Assembly: GCF_000143415.4 (NCBI RefSeq)
Contig: NW_003314296.1
Location: 1,277,858 to 1,341,857, forward strand
Length of the DNA: 64,000 bases
Reading direction: 5' to 3'
Origin: Selaginella moellendorffii
Lineage: Eukaryota > Streptophyta > Lycopodiopsida > Selaginellales > Selaginellaceae
Under the pieces are notes generated by a model that saw nothing but the letters and a program-made list of their open reading frames with translations, did no database searches and had not been told where the DNA came from. Shown here piece by piece: positions 47,361 through 55,123 of the stretch. A program made the translations under genes and the position numbers. The stretch's first letter is position 1; each line of letters opens with the position of its first letter.

Positions 47361-49790
47361 TCATATCAGTAGCGATCTCTTTGCCACTGAATCCGGCCAG
47401 AACGGCATGCTCTCGAGCAATTCCATTGCGAAATCCCTGCGCCCCGACCTCGCAAGAACGCCGAGAATGCAGCAGTAGTGCCGGATCGACGCCTGGAGCC
47501 CGAAATCCAGCGCCATTGACAAGAACTGGCGCCGGCTCTCCTCGATCGACCGCGGCGATCCCAGCACCGCCAAGAACGTCCCCCTGTCCGGCGCAAACCC
47601 TAGCAAGACCATCGCGTGGAGGAGCTCGATCGCGTTGCCAAAAGTGGAGCTTGCCGCCACAATGTACGTGCTCCACGACACGTCATCACGCTCTGGCATC
47701 CAAGCGAATATCTTCGCAGCCTGTTCTAAACTCCCAACCTGGGAATATGCCACCATCAGCGCATTCCATGCCACAAGATTCCTCTCTGGCATGTTGTGAA
47801 AGGCTTCCCTGGTAGCATCAAGCTCCCAATTCTGGGCAAAAGATGCCACCATTGTGGACCAAGAAATGGTGTCCAGCCATGGAATATAATCAAACACTCT
47901 TTTTGCTTGACAAATATTCCCAGCTTTAGAATATGCCTGTAACATTGCAGTGGAGCATATTACATTGTTTCTAAGAGGTATTTTATCATATATACATTGT
48001 GCCTCTTCAATGTTGCCTTTGGAGGAAAATGCTTGCAAAATGGATGACATTGAAGACATAGTATATTCTGGCACTTGATTGCAAAGGTGTAGAGCTTCTT
48101 CTTTGAAATTATTGGAGATGAGTGCCACAATAATCATGGCCCATGAGTGAATATCCCTCTCCCTCATGCTTTTGAATATGATCCTTGCCTCATGCATCTG
48201 CCTGGCTTCGGCATATGCTCCAATCATTAAGCTCCAAACTTTCAAATCATGCTCTGGCATATTCTTAAAAATAGTTTTTGCTCCCTCCAAATTCCCAGCC
48301 CTGGCATATCCTTGCAACATTGCAGTGTATGTTATAATGTTTTTTATGGGAATGTCCTCGAATATGTTTTCTGCTTCAATCATATGCCCACATTGGGTAT
48401 AAGCAGTGAGAAATGAGGTCCAAAGCACCACATCTGGATATTCAACCTTCAGAAACAAATCCATTGATTCCTCAAATTTGCCATTTTTCACTAAGCTCTG
48501 AAGCATTATTTCTAAACCATGCCCATCCCAAAGAGGCATTTGGTGAAAAACTTTCTTTGCTAGATCTAAGTGCTCACATTGACAATAAACTTGTAGCAAA
48601 GCATTCCAAGTTCCCAAAGTATGGCAAGGCATCTCCAGAAAAACACACTTTGCTGCTACCACGTCGCCCAGCTGAGAATATGCGCCAATAGCAGCATTGA
48701 AAGAAAGAATATTCACCTCTGGAAGCCGCTTAAACATTCTAACAGCTCCCTCTGGATACCCATTCTGGGAATATCCAGCTATGCATGTAGTCCACGACAC
48801 TATGTTCGTCAATGGCATCTGGGCAAAAAGATTCCGGGCATCCTCCAACCATCTGCAGCATATATAACCTGCTAGCATAGAATTCCACGTAACCAAATTA
48901 TGCCTAGGCATCTTACTATAGAGTTTCCAAGCTCGATCAAGATTCCCATTTGAGGCAAGTGCATCAAGCATAATATTCCAGGACACAATATTCCTCTCCG
49001 GCATAGAATCGAATATTCTTTTGACTGAAACAGAATCATTGCTTTGACTGTAAGCTGCAAGCATCACGTTGAACGACACTGTGTCTGGATGAGGAATTTT
49101 CTCAAACAAGGACTTGGCACTTTCAATATGCCCGTTTTGGGCATATGCTTGTACCATAAGATTCCAAGATACAACGTTCTTGTGGGCGATACCATCAAAC
49201 AATCCCTCTGCCTTTTCTAGAAATCCATTTTCCCCAAATGCTTGTATCAAAGCATTGCACGAAACTAGACTCTTCTCCGGCATTCTTTCAAAGTAAGACA
49301 CGGCGTCCTCCAAATGCCCAGCTTTGGCGAGCCCTGTGACGATCGAATTCCACGAAACTTGATTCGCATCGGGCATTTCCTCGAAGATCTTCTTTGCGGC
49401 GTCGAGATCCCCGCTCTGGACGAACAAGCTGATCATGTTGTTCCATAGAACAGGAGGTTTCTCTGGAGCCATGTCAAAGAGGCTCTTCGCTGCGTCGAAA
49501 TGACCGTTCTGGGCATAGGCCGAGATCATGGTGCTCCAGGAGAATGCGTTTGGCGCCTCCATCTTGTCGAAGATCGAGCGCGCGGATTCCACACAGCCGC
49601 ACTTGCCATACATGTCGATGAGAAGGTTGAGGAGGAACCTGTCAGATCGGAGCTGGCTCTGCGAGACCCAATCGTGAATTTGCCTTCCGGACAAGAGATC
49701 TCGATCAAACGCGCAGCCACGGATCACTTCCGCGAAATCCTGGACCCTGTGGAATTGATCCGCAGCGCCCGCGATCTGGATTGCATCCAT
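47361..49790 (-). CDS. Pentatricopeptide repeat protein, 809 residues, no DYW domain
   Basis: One intronless frame from the ATG at 49790. The N-terminal region (FAEVIRGCAFDRDLLSGRQI, then LLNLLIDMYGKCG) is followed by more than 20 PPR units of about 31 residues built on (V/I)-SWN-M--AYAQ-G----A---F--MP. This short unit is the S type of PLS-class PPR proteins. A degenerate E-like tail (ALDFGLQASIRHYCCILGVL, then ELLESMPFWPDSV) ends it without a DYW deaminase. PPR proteins bind organelle RNA in a sequence-specific way and guide editing, splicing or stabilisation. No clear targeting peptide is visible. It starts 12 bp after the stop of the PIG-Y-like gene on the same strand. Confidence 0.92.
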   Translation of the reverse strand: MDAIQIAGAADQFHRVQDFAEVIRGCAFDRDLLSGRQIHDWVSQSQLRSDRFLLNLLIDMYGKCGCVESARSIFDKMEAPNAFSWSTMISAYAQNGHFDAAKSLFDMAPEKPPVLWNNMISLFVQSGDLDAAKKIFEEMPDANQVSWNSIVTGLAKAGHLEDAVSYFERMPEKSLVSCNALIQAFGENGFLEKAEGLFDGIAHKNVVSWNLMVQAYAQNGHIESAKSLFEKIPHPDTVSFNVMLAAYSQSNDSVSVKRIFDSMPERNIVSWNIMLDALASNGNLDRAWKLYSKMPRHNLVTWNSMLAGYICCRWLEDARNLFAQMPLTNIVSWTTCIAGYSQNGYPEGAVRMFKRLPEVNILSFNAAIGAYSQLGDVVAAKCVFLEMPCHTLGTWNALLQVYCQCEHLDLAKKVFHQMPLWDGHGLEIMLQSLVKNGKFEESMDLFLKVEYPDVVLWTSFLTAYTQCGHMIEAENIFEDIPIKNIITYTAMLQGYARAGNLEGAKTIFKNMPEHDLKVWSLMIGAYAEARQMHEARIIFKSMRERDIHSWAMIIVALISNNFKEEALHLCNQVPEYTMSSMSSILQAFSSKGNIEEAQCIYDKIPLRNNVICSTAMLQAYSKAGNICQAKRVFDYIPWLDTISWSTMVASFAQNWELDATREAFHNMPERNLVAWNALMVAYSQVGSLEQAAKIFAWMPERDDVSWSTYIVAASSTFGNAIELLHAMVLLGFAPDRGTFLAVLGSPRSIEESRRQFLSMALDFGLQASIRHYCCILGVLARSGRRDFAMELLESMPFWPDSVAKRSLLI

Positions 49791-49802
49791 CGAGCCAAGC
49801 TC

Positions 49803-50087
49803 TCACGCGTGCTTGAAGAGCTTCATGCTGAGCCAGTGGAAGTAGACAGCCACGATCAAGACCGGGATCGTCATGGGAACCAGGAAGAAATAGTACCTGG
49901 GATCATCAAGAAACCCCAGATCTCGTCAAGAAACGATGAAGCGAAGGACTTACCACTCTCCCCGGATGAAATCCAGAGGCTTTGGCCCCGAAGATGGCAA
50001 GAGCTGCGCCAAGAACGCGAAGTAGACGATGGCGCCAAAGGAGCAAACGCTGAGCGCTAGAAGAAGAGCTCCGCCTTTCCCGCGCAT
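49803..50087 (-). CDS. PIGY: PIG-Y-like GPI-anchor GlcNAc-transferase small subunit
   Basis: Exons 50087-49954 and 49896-49803, with a 57-bp GT-AG intron splitting a Trp codon, give 75 residues. The protein is two membrane helices (ALLLALSVCSFGAIVYFAFL at about 7-26 and FFLVPMTIPVLIVAVYFHWL at about 48-67) joined by LLPSSGPKPLDFIRGEWYY, ending LSMKLFKHA. This layout and the YY-x-LVP-T-PVL---VY-HWLSMK-FKHA pattern are what I know from plant PIG-Y proteins. PIG-Y is a small ER subunit of the complex that adds GlcNAc to phosphatidylinositol in the first step of GPI-anchor synthesis. Assignment is from memory of the pattern. The gene is easily missed because of its size and intron. Confidence 0.8.
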
Positions 50088-50335
50088 TGCTTCTGCCCTA
50101 AAAGTTTGAACTAACTCACCCAAGTTAGCGTTAACCTAACCTGGAATCCCTTTAAAACGATGCCTGGATCTTCGGATCCTTTTTTAATATATGAGGAGGA
50201 GGAAGCCCGTGTGTCTCGAGGGCTCTTGTCCACGCGCACACCCCAGCGCGCTTCTTGGAAGGTACGACTCAATCCATCTTGGCGCTCGCGCTCTCAGCGA
50301 TCAATCTCCTGGAATCGATTCCAGTCCACGCCGCC
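50088..50335. promoter_or_regulatory. Shared divergent promoter region
   Basis: 248 bp separate the ATG of the PIG-Y-like gene (-) from the proposed ATG of the RING gene (+). TTTTTTAATATATGAGG at about 50182 is a TATA-like candidate. A bidirectional promoter is an inference from spacing. Confidence 0.4.
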
Positions 50336-51463
50336 ATGAATCGATCTGGTCGGTAATCCGATTTCGCGAGATTTCGTGCTCAACTCACCCTGTTCTTGAC
50401 AGCCGCGCAAGATTCTACCCGGAATGAGAGATCGATCGGCAAAGGTATGGGAATCTCTTCCAAGAAGCCTAATGTAGGAACCAGGGGCCTGTCCAGGTCG
50501 TCGGCGCAGAGCTGCCGCGGAGCAGCGGCGGATAGAACAGCAGCGATGGGGGCAATTCGACGAAGACAAGGACGAGGATGGAGCTACGGACTTGATCCTT
50601 GCGCCGGCGCCGAGGCGGCGTAGCAGGCGTCCCTCGCGGCGAGAGCTGCTACAGGATGAGCTCCAACTGGCGAGGGATGAGCTCGAGATGGAGGCGCTGC
50701 GCTTGCGATACGGCGGATCTCACGAGCTCGATATTGCTCTAGGTAAGTTGTCGCAATTCGCAAGGTACTTCTTTCCCTCTTCTTTGCTTGTTTGGTTTTT
50801 TCTTTTCTTTGTTTGAGTGCCTTCTTTGCTTCCATTGATCAAGGTGGTTTGCCTTCCTTCGTCTATTTCGTTTTCCCTTCCCACGGTTCTTCTATTTGTT
50901 TTGAGAAAACTTCTCACGCTTCTCCTTGTTGGTTTGTCTTCCTTCATCTTTTTTCCTTTTCTCGAGAGAACTTCTCACGGTTTGAAGTGCAGCCTTGTCT
51001 CTCTCGTTGAGTGATGAACCGACTTACGCTCACGCGGAGGCTACTGCGGTTTCACTGGATATGTCGTATGAGGCAAGTAACTTCCCTTCTTTCTTTTCGC
51101 GTAGTTTTCTCGAGCTTGGGACTCACTCGTCTTCCACAGAGCCTCGTAGAACTGGAGAGCGTGAAGTGCGTGGCTTCGCCAGCTCTGGTGGCTTCCCTTG
51201 ACCGGACCGTCTTCTCAGATGGCGGCGGCGGCGGCTCCGCCGAGTAAGTCCCTCTGATCACTCTCACTCCTCTGACTTGGGCTTTCTTTGTGGCTTTTCT
51301 ATCCAGCTCTTGCGTCATCTGCCAGAACGAATACGTTGGCGGGGACAATCTCTCCCGCCTACCTTGCAAGCACGACGTTCACGAAGCTTGCGGCTCCGAG
51401 TGGCTGCTCAACTATTCAAAGCTCTGCCCCGTCTGCAAGGCGGACGTGACCATGGAGCATTGA
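50336..51463 (+). CDS. RING-H2 E3 ubiquitin ligase, BIG BROTHER-like
   Basis: Six proposed exons: 50336-50348 (least certain), 50403-50444, 50497-50742, 50993-51072, 51140-51243 and 51307-51463, giving 213 residues. Frames join across all of them. Residues about 30-55 are Arg/Glu-rich; DEPTYAHAEA and LDMSYESLVELE precede the RING, as in BIG BROTHER-type ligases (Y-E-L-L pattern). The C-terminal RING-H2 reads CVICQNEYVGGDNLSRLPC, then KHDVHEACGSEWLLNYSKLC, then PVCK, so all eight zinc ligands are present. The protein should pass ubiquitin from an E2 to unknown targets. Intron 4 would use a rare GC donor. The start exon could instead lie further upstream. Confidence 0.75.
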
Positions 51464-51641
51464 TCTTTGTACAGTTCCAGGTAAAACTTCATACTCGATC
51501 GATCGAAACTAAGAGAACTTCTTCCTTTCTTGTCCCGCAGATAGCTACATTATTATTTCTCATTGATTCATCCAGCAACGATGAACAAGCTGTACATTCA
51601 ACCTTGTAAAAAATGGTTCTTCTTTCTTGTATTTAACTTGT

Positions 51642-53777
51642 ATGTCAAGGCAGCGTGTCTTATCGTGGAACATCGCTATAGCAGCCTATGCCCGAAATGG
51701 TCAGGTGGAGCTCGCAAAGGCGGTGTTTGACGAGAGCCCCCAGCGCGACGTGTCTTCGTGGAACACACTCGCGCAGGCCTATCTCCACCGCCAGGATTTC
51801 TCCTCCGCGAAAAGAGCCTTCGATGGAATGCCTTCTCACGACGTTGTGTCGCTCAACACGATGGTTTGTGGGTACGTTCGCGCTGGATTGGTCCAACACG
51901 GTGAGGATCTCTTCCGCTGGATGCCGCAGAGGAGCAGCGTCTCATGGAAGAGTTTGTGCCAAGCATATGCCCAAACTGGGCATCTAGAGAGAGCTAAGAA
52001 CTTGTTTGAGAAAATGCCACATTTAGATCTTTTGTCATGCACAAGCCTCTTGAGTGTATTTGCCCAAACGTGTCAAATGGAACAAGCAAAACTTATTTTT
52101 GATGTGATGTGTTTTAGAGATGTTCTGTGCTGGGTTGCCATGCTTGCAGCATATGCCAAAGGTGGGTATATGCTGATTTCTGAAGTGTGTTTTGCTTTGA
52201 TGCCTTGCTGGGACAATGTGGCGTTTACTGTTATGCTGGCGACATATTCCCGCTGTGGAAAGTTAACTAAAGCCTTGGATATCTTTCAGAAAATAGTCTC
52301 TCACGACGTTTATTCCTGGACTGCGCTGCTTTCGGCATATGCCATAAACGGGCATTTTGAGGAAGCGTATGGAATCTTCTCCTTTATGCCGTGCCGCGGG
52401 CCTGTTGCGTGGAACTCGATGATTTCTTCGTTCTCGCAAATGGGAAACTTGGAAGTGACGAAGTTTTTGTTTGAAGAGATGCCTCAGCTGGACATTGTGG
52501 CGTGGGCGTCGCTGGTCATGGCCTGTACCGAGGCACAACAAATGGGCTTGGCCCAAAACGTGTACGACCGGATGCCCCAGCACAATGCCGTGGTTTGTAC
52601 CTCTCTTTTCCAGGCATATGCCCGCTATGGGCATCTCAAAGAAGCCGAGAAAATGTACCACGGAATGTTCTACAAAGATGCTCTCTCGAGTAGAGTCTTG
52701 TTGAGTGCCTACATACGGAACGAAGAACCGGTTCTAGCGAAAGAGTTCTTTGACAAGATGTGGAAGAGGGATCAGTTTTCGTGGAACATTTTGCTGTGCG
52801 GCTTTGTGCACTGTGGCTGGCTAGACAAGGCCGAGATTCTGCTGCACGAAAAGATGCCAATGTACGGCATTGTGCCGATGAATGCCATTCTAGCCGGATA
52901 TTCCCAGCTTGGGAATCTAGAGAAAGTTAAGATGCTCTTTGATGCTCTTCCTTGTGGCAATGTTGTCTCGTGGTTTATTCTCATTGCTTGCCATGCCCAC
53001 AAAGGGGAATCTCTCCAAACAAAGCTCGTGTTTGGAAAGATGCCGCAGCTGAACATGGTGGCTTGGAATGCCTTGGGATTCGTCTGTGGTTTGACGAAGC
53101 AGCTGGAAGCAGCACGAGAAGTTTTCCATTCGATGCCGGGTCGTGATTTTCTCTCGTGGGCGAATTTTCTTGCAGCATCACTATCGAGTGGAGATCTTCC
53201 ATCGGCAAAGCGGGTCTTTGAAAAGATCCCGATGCTGGACATGGTTCTTTGGACGACTTTTGTTTTGGCTCATGCCCAAGCTGGGCATATTGGTGAAGCC
53301 AACACACTCTTTGCAAAGATGCCAGCCAGAGACTTGGTGGCTTGCAACGCCATGCTTGGAATCTATGCCCAGAATGGGTATTGCAGCGAGGCAACTGGCC
53401 TCCTCCAAGAGATGACCCTGGAAGGTTTGAGCGCCGATGGGACGAGCTTCACGAGCTTGCTCAGTGGATTTGGCCACTCGGGATTGCTCAGCGATGGATT
53501 GAGCTGCTTGGCGAGCATGGCTATTGACTTTGGTCTTGTTCCAGATCCCCAACACTACGGCAGTGTGATTGATCTCGTTGCCAGGAGTGGAGAGGTGAAA
53601 GATGCGAAGGGAATGCTGGCATGGTTTGGCCTTGCAAGCGATGTTGCCTGGAGGAGCTTGCTCGCTGCTTGCCGCATTCAGCTGGATGAAGAGAGCGCTC
53701 TGGCAGCTGCTAGCTCCCAAGAAGATCACAAGGAAAAGGCTCCCTATTCTTTGCTTGTAAACATTCTTGCAAGCTGA
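51642..53777 (+). CDS. Pentatricopeptide repeat protein, 711 residues, N-terminally short
   Basis: An intronless frame from the ATG at 51642 (MSRQRVLSWNIAIAAYARNG). It is built almost wholly of 31-residue S-like PPR units (for example SWNTLAQAYLHRQDFSSAKR and SWKSLCQAYAQTGHLERAKN), with an E-like tail (AIDFGLVPDPQHYGSVIDLV, then WRSLLAACRIQ) and no DYW. The usual leading block seen in its neighbours (GR-IH, then LLI-MYGKCG) is absent, so the gene starts inside the repeat array. Either the N-terminus was lost, or an upstream exon overlaps the RING gene's 3' region. A frame codon before the ATG is TTG, not a start. It lies 178 bp after the RING gene on the same strand. Confidence 0.88.
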   Translation: MSRQRVLSWNIAIAAYARNGQVELAKAVFDESPQRDVSSWNTLAQAYLHRQDFSSAKRAFDGMPSHDVVSLNTMVCGYVRAGLVQHGEDLFRWMPQRSSVSWKSLCQAYAQTGHLERAKNLFEKMPHLDLLSCTSLLSVFAQTCQMEQAKLIFDVMCFRDVLCWVAMLAAYAKGGYMLISEVCFALMPCWDNVAFTVMLATYSRCGKLTKALDIFQKIVSHDVYSWTALLSAYAINGHFEEAYGIFSFMPCRGPVAWNSMISSFSQMGNLEVTKFLFEEMPQLDIVAWASLVMACTEAQQMGLAQNVYDRMPQHNAVVCTSLFQAYARYGHLKEAEKMYHGMFYKDALSSRVLLSAYIRNEEPVLAKEFFDKMWKRDQFSWNILLCGFVHCGWLDKAEILLHEKMPMYGIVPMNAILAGYSQLGNLEKVKMLFDALPCGNVVSWFILIACHAHKGESLQTKLVFGKMPQLNMVAWNALGFVCGLTKQLEAAREVFHSMPGRDFLSWANFLAASLSSGDLPSAKRVFEKIPMLDMVLWTTFVLAHAQAGHIGEANTLFAKMPARDLVACNAMLGIYAQNGYCSEATGLLQEMTLEGLSADGTSFTSLLSGFGHSGLLSDGLSCLASMAIDFGLVPDPQHYGSVIDLVARSGEVKDAKGMLAWFGLASDVAWRSLLAACRIQLDEESALAAASSQEDHKEKAPYSLLVNILAS

Positions 53778-54329
53778 TAGCTTAGTTTACACAAGTGATC
53801 GAGAACACAAGTGAGAAAGTGAGTGAAGAGGTGAAAATTAAGTGGTTTTATGCCTCTAGGTAGGTGTTGTAACACCCAAAAAAACACTGTAAAATCTCAA
53901 GCTATAAGTGCTACCTTAGATTTTTAGAATACCACAAAAACAAGTCCTTGATTTTGGTTGACCCTCCAGAGCCTTCACACAAGTTCTAGAAATTATGTGT
54001 GTCATATTGAGAGGAATTAGGATGCTCATAGGTGGAAAATGTACTGACACTTCCCCAAACTTCTGACTCAACTGACTGAAGGGCAGGGTCCATATCCCCA
54101 CTTGCAAAATGTAGCTTTCCCCACCTCAGGCGCTCACAGGAATCTCTCCTCTCATTTACTGATTCCCAAATTATGTTGTGGCCATTGAGTGTGTTGATTT
54201 CTTTCTTTGCTTTCCCCTGCTTTTCCTTCCACCCACAGATCTATATAGAAATCCTTTCTCCTCTATCACTTGCTTGATCTGGAAAATAGATCTGATGCTC
54301 TGACCTTTCAAAGCTTCCCCCTGCTCCCC
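53778..54329. other. Intergenic sequence between convergent genes
   Basis: Nothing recognisable; presumably 3' untranslated regions of the PPR gene (+) and the membrane-protein gene (-). Confidence 0.45.
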
Positions 54330-54692
54330 TCATGATCCCTGAATTGCAGACTGGATTGTGAACTGACACCATAGCAGAAACAGCACCAGTGCAATGAGCC
54401 CTCCAACCAAGAGTGAAGACTGTGAAATCCCTGGATTTGATGGGCTGAGCTTTGGGCCAGAGGGAGAGGGAGAGGAGGAGGAGGAGCTGAGGAAATGGAG
54501 GAGGAAGAGCAGGAGAACTGGGAGCAAAAAGAGTGGCTTGAGTGACATCTCTGATGATTTCTCCTCCTCCTCTTCCTCCTCTGCTCCCTCTAATGTAAGA
54601 TACCATGGGATAATCAGGATTCCCAGCACCAGCACAAGAATGAGCAATGGAACCAGTGGGGATGGAGAGGAGGCATCTGCAGCTGTTGCCAT
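54330..54692 (-). CDS. Small three-helix membrane protein, plant-type
   Basis: A 120-residue frame from the ATG at 54692. Three hydrophobic helices: about 13-31 (VPLLILVLVLGILIIPWYL), 52-68 (KPLFLLPVLLLFLLHFL) and 92-110 (SLLVGGLIALVLFLLWCQF). An acidic run of seven Glu follows the first helix and a Ser/Pro-rich linker the second. I recall similar small plant membrane proteins with an IPWY-like end of helix 1 and a final G-AL-L-LF helix, but know no function. The opposite-strand frame over the same bases lacks structure and is probably a shadow. Confidence 0.65.
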   Translation of the reverse strand: MATAADASSPSPLVPLLILVLVLGILIIPWYLTLEGAEEEEEEEKSSEMSLKPLFLLPVLLLFLLHFLSSSSSSPSPSGPKLSPSNPGISQSSLLVGGLIALVLFLLWCQFTIQSAIQGS

Positions 54693-55123
54693 TTTCGAAA
54701 ATGGGAGAAAAGAAAATAGAGAAAAAAGATAAAAGGGAATGAAAAGAGGCAGCTGCTGTTGTAGGTAGATGGAATTGAAGCTGTTTGTATTTACTTTTGT
54801 ATTTCTGGTCTGGTTCTTCCTTGTGGGGGTCCTTTGCAGCCCAGTAAAAATGCTTTAAAATTCTACACACTCACATGTAAGATGGTGTCAAGCTCTTGCT
54901 TGAGCCCGCCTGCATGTTTCCTTTGATTTGCTCTCCCTCCTGTAACTTTTTTCTTCTTTTTATCCTCCTTGATTTTGTTGGTAGAGTCTAAAAAGGAAGC
55001 AGAGCGCGTTTTCTCTTCCGTCCTACTCCATAAACATCAACGTCGTCTTGTCCCAAACAGATGCCTTTTTGGTGCATTTTCTTTTTTCTTTAGAGAAAAG
55101 AAGTCTTGTTTTTTCCTTTGATT
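54693..55123. other. Spacer upstream of the small membrane protein
   Basis: Pyrimidine-rich on the plus strand; leader and promoter of the gene at 54692 and the 3' region of the PPR gene ending at 55124. No further gene seen. Confidence 0.45.

Noticed and set aside
47192-47815. 207-codon plus-strand frame
   Set aside because: Most of it is antisense to the end of the 809-residue PPR gene, with no recognisable domain.
54394-54732. 112-codon plus-strand frame opposite the small membrane protein
   Set aside because: The acidic and basic low complexity is what the reverse of Leu- and Ser-rich codons gives. The minus frame has clear membrane helices.
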